A DNA stretch of 64,000 nt from Pseudomonadota bacterium (GTDB lineage: Bacteria > Pseudomonadota > Alphaproteobacteria > Rhizobiales > Xanthobacteraceae): NCBI GenBank assembly GCA_023422775.1, contig JAFAGM010000131.1, positions 62,001-126,000 of the forward strand. Direction: 5' to 3'. How positions within the stretch are numbered: position 1 is the first letter of the stretch; each line of letters begins with the position of its first letter. The notes under the pieces are model-generated. The model saw only the letters and a list, made by a program, of their open reading frames with translations, was not told where the DNA came from and ran no database searches. Made by a program: the position numbers and the translations under genes. This document shows, piece after piece, positions 40,468 to 49,040 of this stretch.

Positions 40468-41016
40468 ATGAGCGTCGATATCGGTGGGCGACTCCGCTTC
40501 GTTCGGGCGCGGCACAAGCTCTCGCAACGAGAACTGGCGAAGCGTTCCGGCGTGACCAATTCGACGATCTCGCTGATCGAATCGAACCAGATGAACCCCT
40601 CCGTCGGCGCGCTCAAGCGTATCCTCGATGGCCTGCCGATGGGGCTCGCCGAATTTTTCGCCATCGAACCGGAGCGGCCGCGCAAGGCGTTCTACCGCGC
40701 CGACGAACTGACCGAGATCGGCAAGCAGCCGATCTCCTACCGCCAGGTCGGCGACACCATGTTCGGCCGAGCCCTGCAAATTCTGAAAGAGCGCTACGAG
40801 CCGGGCAGCGACACCGGCCGGGTGCCACTCACGCATGACGGCGAGGAAGGCGGCATCGTGGTCTCCGGCCGGCTGGAGGTGACGGTCGACGACGAGCGCC
40901 GCATCCTCGACCCCGGCGACGCCTATTATTTCGAAAGCCGCCGCCCGCATCGCTTCCGCTGCGTCGGCGGCAAACCGTGCGAAGTGATCTCGGCCTGCAC
41001 GCCGCCGACGTTTTGA
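40468..41016 (+). CDS. XRE-cupin transcriptional regulator, PuuR-like
   Basis: 182-aa repressor-type protein. N-terminal Cro/C1 HTH (residues ~8-62: RARHKLSQRELAKRSGVTNSTIS, LIESNQMNPSVGALKRIL) and a C-terminal cupin domain (~105-178: GIVVSGRLEVTVDD, DAYYFESRRPHRFRC). The layout and length match PuuR, which controls putrescine use. ATG 40468 has AGGGA upstream. The 154-bp divergent gap with the aminotransferase gene presumably holds the operator, consistent with polyamine or omega-amino acid control. Confidence 0.88.
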   Translation: MSVDIGGRLRFVRARHKLSQRELAKRSGVTNSTISLIESNQMNPSVGALKRILDGLPMGLAEFFAIEPERPRKAFYRADELTEIGKQPISYRQVGDTMFGRALQILKERYEPGSDTGRVPLTHDGEEGGIVVSGRLEVTVDDERRILDPGDAYYFESRRPHRFRCVGGKPCEVISACTPPTF

Positions 41017-41036
41017 GGGATAGCTGCCAACGAATT

Positions 41037-41126
41037 CGTCATGCCCGGCCTTGTGCCGGACATCCACGAGTTTGCATCATTCGCGACAGAAAGACGTGGA
41101 TGGCCGGGACAAGTCTGGCCACGACG
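41037..41126. repeat. Imperfect inverted repeat element (second REP family)
   Basis: Arms 41037-41068 and 41095-41126 match as reverse complements at 26 of 32 positions, with a 26-nt spacer (CGTCATGCCCGGCCTTGTGC...). This word family is a frequent intergenic repeat in Bradyrhizobium/Nitrobacter. The remaining bases of the 353-bp gap 41017-41369 show no gene. Confidence 0.8.
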
Positions 41127-41369
41127 AAGATATTCAATTCACTTCGCCAGCGCGCTGGAAAGCACCAGTTCGAGTTCCTGCCTGACATCGTCTCGTCCGA
41201 CTCGCCGCCCTCCTCCGTCGCATCGCTGACATACTGCTCGACCTACACCGCAAGCACCGGACAGCCGGCCTATGACACTTGACATAGCCGGCCTCGCGTG
41301 AAGTCATGACGACCGTCATACTAACAGGCGCATCGCACTTTTCAGCGCCGCTGCGAGGGAACCAGGACC

Positions 41370-42149
41370 ATGACCACCGAGGGAAAAATCCGGACCGAAA
41401 CCCACGATCGCATTTTCAGGATCATCATCGACAATCCCGCCAAGAAGAACGCGTTCTCGCCGGCGATGATGGAGCAACTGTCGAACGCGCTGACGGAGCT
41501 TCACAACAACGACAGCTACTGGGTCGGCGTCATCTGCGCCGAAGGCAGGGATTTTACCGCCGGCCTCGACATGCCGAAATTCTTCGGCCCCACCGCCGAG
41601 AAGCGCAACTTCAAGGAAGGCAATGTCGACGTATTCGGCCTGCAGAAGCGCTGCAAAAAGCCGATCGTCACTGCCGTTCAGGGCATCGTCTTCACCATCG
41701 GCATCGAGCTGATGCTGGCGGGCGATATCGTCGTTGCCGCCGACGATGCCCGCTTCTGCCAGATGGAATCCAGGCGCGGCATTGCTCCCTTCGGCGGCGC
41801 GCATTTCCGCTTCCTTTCGCGCACCGGCTGGGGCAACGCGATGTATCACCTGTTCCTGTGCGATGAATTCAACGCTGCCCGCGCCCGCGAGATCGGCCTG
41901 GTGCAGGAGGTCGTGCCCGCTGGCCAGCAGGTCGAACGTGCGATGGCGCTGGCCGCGATCATCGCGCGCAATGCGCCGCTCGGCATCCAGGTGACCAAGG
42001 AGGCGGCCGCAAGGTATGTCGAGCACGGCGAAGCCGCAGCCATTGCTTATATTCCAACCGTGCGCGAGCGGGTGTTGAACAGCGCCGACGCGAAGGAAGG
42101 CATCCAGTCCTTTATCGAGCGGCGCGCCGCGGTGTTTCAGGGGCGATGA
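41370..42149 (+). CDS. Crotonase/enoyl-CoA hydratase family protein
   Basis: 259-aa crotonase-fold protein. Core blocks are NPAKKNAFSPAMMEQL, ICAEGRDFTAGLDMPKF and VQGIVFTIGIELMLAGDIVVAA. The usual catalytic Glu site aligns with SRRGIAPFGGAHFRF, which lacks a clear Glu, so the chemistry may not be hydration. A short AGGA site precedes ATG. The hydratase gene starts 10 bp downstream, so the two form an operon for CoA-linked acid degradation. Confidence 0.85.
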   Translation: MTTEGKIRTETHDRIFRIIIDNPAKKNAFSPAMMEQLSNALTELHNNDSYWVGVICAEGRDFTAGLDMPKFFGPTAEKRNFKEGNVDVFGLQKRCKKPIVTAVQGIVFTIGIELMLAGDIVVAADDARFCQMESRRGIAPFGGAHFRFLSRTGWGNAMYHLFLCDEFNAARAREIGLVQEVVPAGQQVERAMALAAIIARNAPLGIQVTKEAAARYVEHGEAAAIAYIPTVRERVLNSADAKEGIQSFIERRAAVFQGR

Positions 42150-42159
42150 GGTGAGTGCA

Positions 42160-42942
42160 ATGCATCTGTCGGAAAAGCAGGAGAAACTGGCAAACCTGCT
42201 CGTGCGCGCGCGGCGGGACGCCAGCCAGATAACCCTGTCCGACGATCTCGTGCCGGCGACGGCGCATGACGCCTACGCCGTCAACAAGGCGGTGGCGGAG
42301 CGGCTCGGCTGGGAGCCGCTGGGCTGGAAGATTGCCGGCACGACCGATGCCATGCGCGGCAAGCTGCAACTCGACGGGCCGATTTATGGCCGGACATTTC
42401 GCCGCTTTGCCTGCACCTCGCCCGTCAGTTTCAAGGCTGCCGGGTTGCTCGATCCGCTGATCGAATGCGAGTTCTTCGTCACGCTGGCGCGCGACCTGCC
42501 GCCGCGGGACGAGCCCTGGACGCCCGCTGAAACCATCGAGGCGATCGCCGAGGTTCACGCCGGCATCGAAGTGGCGGAGTGCCGCTATCCGAGGAAGGCG
42601 CTGCCGCCGCTGCCGGGCATCCTCGCCGACGGCAGCGCGTCGGGCCGCTACGTCTTCGGCGACCGGATCGAGCGATGGCGCGAGGGGCTTGCAGCGATGG
42701 CGGTCCGGCTCGAAATCGACGGCGCCCTGCGGCGCGAGGGCGTCGGCGCGGATGTCATGGGCGATCCGCTGCGGCCCTTGTGGTGGCTGGCGGAAGAGCG
42801 CCGGCAATGGGGCGACGGGCTTCGCGCCGGCGAGACGATCTCGACCGGCTCGATGACCGGCATGCTGCCGATCCGCGGCGGCCAGCATGTTCTGGCGCGC
42901 TTCGGCGACGTGGCGACCATCGAGATCACGATCCAGCCCTGA
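42160..42942 (+). CDS. 2-keto-4-pentenoate hydratase-like protein
   Basis: 260-aa protein of the MhpD/DmpE (FAH-related) group. Blocks include the AYAVNKAVAERLGWEPLGWKIAG substrate region, the metal-site ECEFFVTLARDLP, AEVHAGIEVAECR, and GQHVLARFG at the end. It would hydrate 2-hydroxy-penta-2,4-dienoate-type intermediates of meta-cleavage or a related keto acid. ATG 42160 is preferred, with GAGGTG 7 nt upstream; GTG 42151 is also in frame. Confidence 0.82.
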   Translation: MHLSEKQEKLANLLVRARRDASQITLSDDLVPATAHDAYAVNKAVAERLGWEPLGWKIAGTTDAMRGKLQLDGPIYGRTFRRFACTSPVSFKAAGLLDPLIECEFFVTLARDLPPRDEPWTPAETIEAIAEVHAGIEVAECRYPRKALPPLPGILADGSASGRYVFGDRIERWREGLAAMAVRLEIDGALRREGVGADVMGDPLRPLWWLAEERRQWGDGLRAGETISTGSMTGMLPIRGGQHVLARFGDVATIEITIQP

Positions 42943-43021
42943 TGACGGCCCGACGCGAACTCTCCCTCAACGGCCGGCGTCAACGGGACGGAACGGTGTA
43001 GACAGGAGGCTGGTTGCGATT

Positions 43022-44320
43022 TCACGCCATCGCCAGCCGCTGCCGCGACCGCATCAGCAACAACAGCATGATCACGACGTTGAGCGCGTTCCAGGCAAGA
43101 CCGTTAGCAAACGCCGCCGCGTAGGAGCCGGTGGCGTCGAAGATCACGCCGGAGATCCAGCCGCCGAACGACATGCCGAACACGGAGGCAAAGATCACGA
43201 TGCCCACGCGCGTCGCAGCTTCCGAAGCCGGCATCGCCTCGCGGACGATGATGGCGTAGCTCGGTACGATGCCGCCCTGGAACAGCCCGAACATCGCGGA
43301 GATGATGTAGAGCGAGGTCAGGCTGTCGAAGAACAAATAGAACAGCAGCGCCGTGCCCTGCGCGACCGAGCCGATCAGGAGCGTCGCGATGCCGCCGATC
43401 TTGTCGGCGAGGAAGCCTGAGCCGATCCGGCTGATGATGCCGAAGCCCAGCATCAGCGATAGCATTTCGGCGCCCCGCGCCACGCCGTAGCCGAGATCGC
43501 CACAATAGGCGACGATGTGCACCTGCGGCATCGACATCGCCACGCAGCAGGCAATGCTCGCGACCGCCAGGATCGCTGTGAGCGCATTGGTGGAGAGCCG
43601 CAGGTTCACGCGCGGCGGCGGCGCGTTGACATGATCGCGCTGCCCGCCCGCTCCCATCAGCATCCGCAAGCCGATCAGCGCCAGTGTCATAGCCACCGCT
43701 GTGAAGATGCCGATCGCGATATGGGTGGTGCGCCAGCCGAGTTGCTCCATGCCGAAGTTCACCAGCGGCGGCCAGATCGTACCGCCGATGTAGTTGCCGC
43801 TGGCGGCGATGGCGACCGCGAGCCCGCGGTGGCGGTCGAACCAGTGCGAGGCTTCGGCCATCAACGGGCCGAAGGTGGCCGACGACGACAGCCCGATCGC
43901 GAAATGCACCAGGATGAACTGCCAGATCGACGTCGACATCCCCGCCAGGATGTAGCCGAGGCCGAGAATGCCGATGCCGAGGCCGATCGCGGTGACGATG
44001 CCATAGCGGTCGGTGATCTTGCCGGTCAGTACGCCGCCAGAGCCGAATCCCAGCATGACGAACGTGAACGCCAGCGAGGCCGTGCCCCGGGTCGCGCCGA
44101 AATCGGCCTGCACGACCGGCAGCGCGACCACCACCGACCACATGCCTACGCTGCCGAGCGCGCCGATCAGCACGGCCACGGCAAGCCGGGTCCATGCCCG
44201 GCGCGAGTCGGGAACGAACAAGCCGGAATCACGGGAGAGTTCAGAAGAAATTGCCACGGCGAACGCAACTTCGTAGGCAAATCGCCCAAGGTCAAGCCAC
44301 AATGGCGCGATATTGGGCAT
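43022..44320 (-). CDS. MFS transporter
   Basis: ~432-aa 12-helix permease of the major facilitator superfamily (oxalate/formate-like MCT type). Motif A-like GKITDRYGIV lies between helices 2 and 3, and GSGFLADKIGG marks the equivalent in the second half. The start is uncertain: ATG 44320 or GTG 44338 give a ~45-residue leader before helix 1, and an internal GTG before the AISSELSRD segment is also possible. Substrate is probably an organic acid. It is convergent with the hydratase gene. Confidence 0.85.
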   Translation of the reverse strand: MPNIAPLWLDLGRFAYEVAFAVAISSELSRDSGLFVPDSRRAWTRLAVAVLIGALGSVGMWSVVVALPVVQADFGATRGTASLAFTFVMLGFGSGGVLTGKITDRYGIVTAIGLGIGILGLGYILAGMSTSIWQFILVHFAIGLSSSATFGPLMAEASHWFDRHRGLAVAIAASGNYIGGTIWPPLVNFGMEQLGWRTTHIAIGIFTAVAMTLALIGLRMLMGAGGQRDHVNAPPPRVNLRLSTNALTAILAVASIACCVAMSMPQVHIVAYCGDLGYGVARGAEMLSLMLGFGIISRIGSGFLADKIGGIATLLIGSVAQGTALLFYLFFDSLTSLYIISAMFGLFQGGIVPSYAIIVREAMPASEAATRVGIVIFASVFGMSFGGWISGVIFDATGSYAAAFANGLAWNALNVVIMLLLLMRSRQRLAMA

Positions 44321-44541
44321 GCAATCGCGGGGGAGCACCGGCCGGCACGAACTCGGGCCGCGATGTCATCAGCACGAAGATCGGCAATCCCTGATGCGGT
44401 CGACCGTTGTCGCCCCTTGACGTTGAGGACGTTGTTTCGAACAGATCGGCCACTACATGAGAGCGCGAGCGTCACCATGAAGACCGGATTGGCCGTCATG
44501 ACTGTCACGGAATTTTCCTCAGACACGCGCGAGAACGTCCG

Positions 44542-45003
44542 ATGAGAACCATCCTCACCATCCTGCTGGCGCTGACGGCGCTCTCGGCGCTGCCACTTCA
44601 GGCACACAGCCATGATCGGCACGCCCACGGGGGCCATGCGGCGGGCGAGCCCGGCGATCCCAAAAAGCCTTCCCGCACCATCGAGGTCGGGATGACCGAA
44701 ATGGCCTACGCGCCCGCGCGCATCGAGGTGAAGCGCGGCGAGCAGATCCGCTTCGTGATCCGCAACACCGGTGCCGACAACCACGAATTCCTGCTCGCCA
44801 CCACGGAGGAAAACCTCAGGCATGGCGAGGCGATGAAGGAAAATCCGCATATGGAGCATGCCGAGCCGAACGGCGTACTGCTGGCGCCGGACAAATCGGC
44901 CGAGATTGTGTGGAAATTCACCAAGGCCGGCACCTTCGAATATTCGTGCCTGATCCCCGGCCATCGCGAGGCCGGCATGATCGGCCAGGTCCTGGTGAAA
45001 TGA
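44542..45003 (+). CDS. Cupredoxin-like copper-binding protein
   Basis: 153-aa periplasmic protein. Signal peptide (LTILLALTALSALPLQA), then a His-rich linker (HSHDRHAHGGHAAGE) and a plastocyanin/azurin-type fold. Type-1 copper ligands are plausible: His in DNHEF, and Cys, His and Met in CLIPGHREAGM. It may carry electrons or handle copper. The next gene begins 149 bp downstream. Confidence 0.88.
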   Translation: MRTILTILLALTALSALPLQAHSHDRHAHGGHAAGEPGDPKKPSRTIEVGMTEMAYAPARIEVKRGEQIRFVIRNTGADNHEFLLATTEENLRHGEAMKENPHMEHAEPNGVLLAPDKSAEIVWKFTKAGTFEYSCLIPGHREAGMIGQVLVK

Positions 45004-45152
45004 GTGCCGGCGGAATAAGGCGATGCTGAAATGATGCGCTGCTGAAGCGCCAGTGGCGAAGCGACGGCGGCGCGGGCGAAATTTCCTGTTTGCGTACCCC
45101 CTGATCGGCCCTACAACCGGCTCCATTCGTAAGTTGGGAAAGCGAGCCGGCC

Positions 45153-46211
45153 GTGCAAAGGATCGAACATCAAGGCTTCCTGCTGCTTCTTGTCGCCGTC
45201 ACGCTGGCGTTCGCCTGGGTGCTCAAGCCGTATTTTGGCGCCATTCTCTGGGCGATCGTGATGGCGGTGATGTTTACGCCGGTTCACCGGAGGCTGCTCA
45301 CATCGATGAACGGGCGGCGAGGCCTGGCAGCCGCGACCACCGTTCTGATCATCGTCGCGATGGTCCTCCTTCCGCTCGCGATGATCGCGACTTCGCTGAC
45401 CAGGGAAGCGGCGGGCCTCGTCGCGAAGATCCAGTCCGGAGAGTACAATTTCGGCAGCTACCTTCAGCGCGTCATCGACGCCCTGCCGGCGTGGATAACC
45501 GGGCTGATCGAACGGTTCGACCTCACGGATTTTTCAGCCCTGCGCGATCAGCTCAAGGACGGCCTGATGACGGGCGGGCAGGTTCTCGCCCCACAGGCGC
45601 TCAGCATCGGGATGAACACGTTCGATTTCCTGATCGGCTTCGGCATCATGCTTTATCTTCTGTTCTTCCTGTTGTGCGACGGCAAGGCGCTGGCTGACCG
45701 GGTCAAGGAAGCCATTCCGCTTCAGGGCGATCAGAAGGCCGCGCTGTTCGGCAGGTTCGCCGATGTCCTTCGCGCCACGGTCAAAGGCGGCATCCTCGTC
45801 GCCATCGCGCAGGGCGCGCTCGGCGGCATCGCGTTCTGGTTCCTCGGAATCCACGGCGCCCTGCTGTGGGGAACGCTGATGGCGTTCCTCTCGCTGATCC
45901 CCGCCGTTGGCGCGGCGCTGGTCTGGCTTCCGGTGGCGATCTACTTCCTGGCGACCGGCGCGGTGTGGCAGGGGATCGGACTGATCCTGTATGGCGTGCT
46001 CGTGATCGGGCTGGTCGACAATCTGCTGCGTCCGTTCCTGGTCGGCAAGGAAACCAAGCTGCCGGACTACGTGGTGCTGATTTCGACGCTTGGCGGCATC
46101 GAGATCTTCGGCCTGAACGGCTTTGTCATTGGCCCCTTGATTGCCGCGATGTTCATGGTGAGCTGGGAAATATTTTCGACGTCGCGGCGCACGGTGCCGA
46201 ACAGCGGCTAG
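45153..46211 (+). CDS. AI-2E family transporter
   Basis: 352-aa membrane protein with several helices and the family signature near the end: GLVDNLLRPFLVGKETKLPDY, then STLGGIEIFGLNGFVIGPLI. Members include TqsA and many exporters of unknown cargo, so the AI-2 link is not implied. Start is GTG 45153; the ribosome site is weak. No operon partner is visible. Confidence 0.88.
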   Translation: MQRIEHQGFLLLLVAVTLAFAWVLKPYFGAILWAIVMAVMFTPVHRRLLTSMNGRRGLAAATTVLIIVAMVLLPLAMIATSLTREAAGLVAKIQSGEYNFGSYLQRVIDALPAWITGLIERFDLTDFSALRDQLKDGLMTGGQVLAPQALSIGMNTFDFLIGFGIMLYLLFFLLCDGKALADRVKEAIPLQGDQKAALFGRFADVLRATVKGGILVAIAQGALGGIAFWFLGIHGALLWGTLMAFLSLIPAVGAALVWLPVAIYFLATGAVWQGIGLILYGVLVIGLVDNLLRPFLVGKETKLPDYVVLISTLGGIEIFGLNGFVIGPLIAAMFMVSWEIFSTSRRTVPNSG

Positions 46212-46239
46212 CCTCTGCCTTAGCCTCTTCCTGGCCCAT

Positions 46240-46265
46240 CATTGCGAGCGAAGCGAAGCAATCCA
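46240..46265 (+). repeat. Single arm of the REP element seen at 37561
   Basis: CATTGCGAGCGAAGCGAAGC followed by AATCCA, matching the left arm of the 37561-37637 element with one change; the partner arm is missing. Lies 28 bp after the AI-2E gene. Confidence 0.75.
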
Positions 46266-46496
46266 AACCTCATGTCGGCATGGCAATGCACGCCGCAACG
46301 AACCACCGTCCGAAAAATACGATTGCGACAATTGCAGGGCTGCGCATGTGTGTAAGCTACATGTGATGCAGTTGCGCGAAAAAGACGAGTCCAGAATTGA
46401 TACACTTCTTCGCGCAAAATCCCGTTGCGCCCTGCGAATTGTTTAGCGAAAATTAATCATGCTGGCTGGCGGGCTGCATCGTTGGAGGCGTCACAC

Positions 46497-46919
46497 ATGT
46501 ACCGATCATCACTCGCGCTGGCCTTTGTCGTGCTGTATTCGGCGGCCGCCGCGGCCAGCGACATCTACGTGGCGCCGGGCGGAGTCTACGCACCATCGGC
46601 TGATGTCTATGTGCGTCCGGCGCCTGCCTATCGGCCGCCGCCTTACGCAGAACCCGGTTACGGGTATCGGCCTTCTTATGGGCCTGCATACCGTGCGCCC
46701 GCAGCAGTCTATGACGAGTACGGATCGCCCTACCCTGCGCAGCCCGTCCATGTCGAACGCGCACCGGCTTATCGGGAATCCTACTACGCTCCAGACCGCT
46801 ACTACGGCGAGGGCCGCGACTATGCGCTGGAATATGCGCCGAGGCCGCCGCTGCCCGTGCCCTACCGTTCGCGCGCGCGATGCGACGATGGCTACGGCAG
46901 GTGGGTCTCCTGCGATTGA
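46497..46919 (+). CDS. Small exported Pro/Tyr-rich protein
   Basis: 140-aa protein with a signal peptide (MYRSSLALAFVVLYSAAAAA). The mature part is low-complexity, rich in P, Y, A and R (RPAPAYRPPPYAEPGYGYRP), and ends with CDDGYGRWVSCD, two cysteines that could pair. GGAGG lies 7 nt upstream. Its composition suggests an extended surface or periplasmic protein; no family recognised. A repeat element follows 27 bp after the stop. Confidence 0.7.
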   Translation: MYRSSLALAFVVLYSAAAAASDIYVAPGGVYAPSADVYVRPAPAYRPPPYAEPGYGYRPSYGPAYRAPAAVYDEYGSPYPAQPVHVERAPAYRESYYAPDRYYGEGRDYALEYAPRPPLPVPYRSRARCDDGYGRWVSCD

Positions 46920-46946
46920 GGCCGCGTTACGCGACGGCGTATTTAG

Positions 46947-47052
46947 CTAGAGCGTTTTCGAGCGAAGTGGATACCGGTTCGCGTAAAGAAAACGCGTCAA
47001 AGCAAAAGACTGGAGCCCGGTTCTGATTCAATCAGAACCGATAAGGCTCTAG
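46947..47052 (+). repeat. 106-bp dispersed intergenic repeat (copy 1)
   Basis: Begins CTAGAGCGTTTTCGAGCGAA and ends GGCTCTAG, with an internal hairpin GGTTCTGATT / AATCAGAACC. A close copy in the opposite orientation lies at 62091-62193. The rest of the gap 47053-47227 contains no gene that I can support. Confidence 0.85.
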
Positions 47053-47227
47053 CGCGGCGCCATGACGGCGCCCCTGCGCCGTGGCTGCCGCGCGCCTTGA
47101 GCGCGGATGACGCTTGCCGCCATCGCGGCAGTCCGGGACATTCGAGGATTGAAAAAATGAAAACGTTGAATTTCGTGCGCGCCGTGCAGGCGGCGCGGCT
47201 TCGCCTCCCGGTGTGAGCGGCTACCGC

Positions 47228-48505
47228 TCACTTGCCCGGCACGAACATCAACGCGAACTGCGGAATGTAGGTCGTCAGGAACAACACGATCAGCATCACC
47301 AGGATATGCGGCCAGATCGCGCGCGAGATCTGGCCGAGGCTGAGCCCGGAGATCGCCATGCCGACAAAGAGACAGTAGCCGATCGGCGGAGCCGCCATGC
47401 CGATCGCAACGTTGGTGACGATGATCGCGCCGAAATGGATGGGATCGACGCCAAATTTGGTGGCGATGGCGATCAGCATCGGGCCGAGGATGACCATGAT
47501 CGCGATCTCGTCCATGACGGCCGCCAGCAGGAAGAACGCGATGTTGAGTCCGGCCAGCGCGATCCATTTCTCGGTGACGTGGCTGGCGAGCCAGGTGGCG
47601 AATCCGGTCGCGATCTGCTCCTGCGCGATCAGCACGCCGAAGCCCGCAGAGACCGCGATGATCGCCGTGACGATGGCGCTGGTCCGCACCGCCCGCAGGA
47701 TGATTTCCGGCAGCGCCTTGATGCTCATCTGCCGCTCGACGAAGAGGCCGATGATGACAGCATAGATGCAACTCACGCCGGCGGCCTCGGTCGGCGTGAA
47801 GACACCGCCGTAGATGCCGCCGAGCACCACCAGCGGCGACAGCAGCGCCCATTTGCCGCGCGCGAAGGCCTCGCGCATTTCGGGCCACTTTGCCTTCTCC
47901 TGCCTGGGCACGCCGTTGCGCCTGGCATGGACGTAGCAGACGATCAGCAGGCCGGACGCGATCGCAAGGCCGGGCACGATGCCCGAAAGGAAGAGCTTGC
48001 CGATCGATTGCTCGGCCACGATGCCCCAGATCACGAAGGCGATCGAGGGCGGAATCAGCGGGCCGAGCACGCCGGCGCTGACCGCGATCGCGGCCGCGAA
48101 GGCCCGGTCGTAGCCGGCGCGCGCCATGGCCGGGATCAGGATCGCGCCGATTGCCGCGGTCGTCGCCGGCGCGGAGCCCGAGATCGCCGAGAACACCAGC
48201 GCGGCCAGCACTGCGACCATCGCAAGCCCGCCGGTGCGGTGGCGCACCAGCACACCCGCGACGTCGATCAGGCGCTGCGACAGTCCGCCGGCCGTCATCA
48301 GTTCGCCGGCCAGCATGAACAGCGGGATCGCGAGCAGGCTGAAGGATTGCGATCCGGCAACGAGTTGCTGCGCCAGAAACGCGGGCTCGATATCGGCGAC
48401 CGTCAGCACCAGCATGACGACCACGCCGATGGCGATGGCGAAGGGGATGCCGAGGGTAACGAGGGCGGCGAAGCCCCCGGTCAGCAGAAGGACGCTGGCG
48501 CTCAT
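47228..48505 (-). CDS. TRAP transporter large permease subunit (DctM-like)
   Basis: 425-aa polytopic inner-membrane protein with the DctM pattern: FALLAIPLFMLAGELM-type start of the core (read as SFSLLAIPLFMLAGELMTAGG), ISGSAPATTAAIGAILIPAM, GVLGPLIPPSIAFVIWG and IGMAAPPIGYCLFVG. The start overlaps the dctQ-like stop by 4 nt. It is the last gene of the operon GntR-amidohydrolase-DctP-DctQ-DctM. Confidence 0.93.
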   Translation of the reverse strand: MSASVLLLTGGFAALVTLGIPFAIAIGVVVMLVLTVADIEPAFLAQQLVAGSQSFSLLAIPLFMLAGELMTAGGLSQRLIDVAGVLVRHRTGGLAMVAVLAALVFSAISGSAPATTAAIGAILIPAMARAGYDRAFAAAIAVSAGVLGPLIPPSIAFVIWGIVAEQSIGKLFLSGIVPGLAIASGLLIVCYVHARRNGVPRQEKAKWPEMREAFARGKWALLSPLVVLGGIYGGVFTPTEAAGVSCIYAVIIGLFVERQMSIKALPEIILRAVRTSAIVTAIIAVSAGFGVLIAQEQIATGFATWLASHVTEKWIALAGLNIAFFLLAAVMDEIAIMVILGPMLIAIATKFGVDPIHFGAIIVTNVAIGMAAPPIGYCLFVGMAISGLSLGQISRAIWPHILVMLIVLFLTTYIPQFALMFVPGK

Positions 48506-49011
48506 GGCGCGAGTTCCGCGGCAGGCGCGTCGGCAGGGCCCGTCAGCATGCGCCAGCTTGCGAACAGGCCGATCAGCGCGCCTGCGATCGGGGCCAGCAC
48601 GTGCAGGAATTCAATCGGGTAGCCGATCGCGGCCGACACCGAGCCGCCGGTCATCTCCAGGAAGCGCAATCCCGACCAGGCGAGATAGAAGCCGAACGCC
48701 GCGGTCAGCGCCTCGATCGCCCGCTCCGCCCAGGGCCGGCCGCCCGGCGGAGCCATGTTGAGCAGGATGTCGAGCCGGACATGAAACCCCTCGCGCACGC
48801 CGAGCGCCAGCCCGCCCATGACGCTCCACGAGAACATCAGGACGGCCAGTTCCTCGGTCCAGGACGGCGTGCGCCCGAAGACGTAGCGCATCACGACCTG
48901 AAGCGCGATGCAGCCGACCATGACGGCGGTTGCCGCGATCAGGCTCAGCTTCAGCGCGGCGGCGACGAACGCGATGATGCGGTCGACGCCGCGTACAGCG
49001 GAGGTGTTCAT
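48502..49011 (-). CDS. TRAP transporter small permease subunit (DctQ-like)
   Basis: 169-aa four-helix membrane protein. The DctQ signature TPSWTEELAVLMFSWSVMGGLALGVREG (helix 2 boundary, read in parts) is clear. ATG 49011 begins MNTSAVRGVDRI; an 11-codon upstream extension was rejected. It overlaps the permease start by 4 nt, indicating coupled translation. Confidence 0.9.
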   Translation of the reverse strand: MNTSAVRGVDRIIAFVAAALKLSLIAATAVMVGCIALQVVMRYVFGRTPSWTEELAVLMFSWSVMGGLALGVREGFHVRLDILLNMAPPGGRPWAERAIEALTAAFGFYLAWSGLRFLEMTGGSVSAAIGYPIEFLHVLAPIAGALIGLFASWRMLTGPADAPAAELAP

Positions 49012-49040
49012 GGCGGATGGCTCGCGGAAGTGCAGACCCG

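Noticed and set aside
44321..44541. Possible small gene between the MFS and cupredoxin genes
   Set aside because: No frame with a convincing start, ribosome site or composition; likely promoter and 5' leader.
47213..48622. 469-codon plus-strand frame opposite the TRAP permease
   Set aside because: Asp/Arg/His-rich translation typical of antisense high-GC membrane genes.
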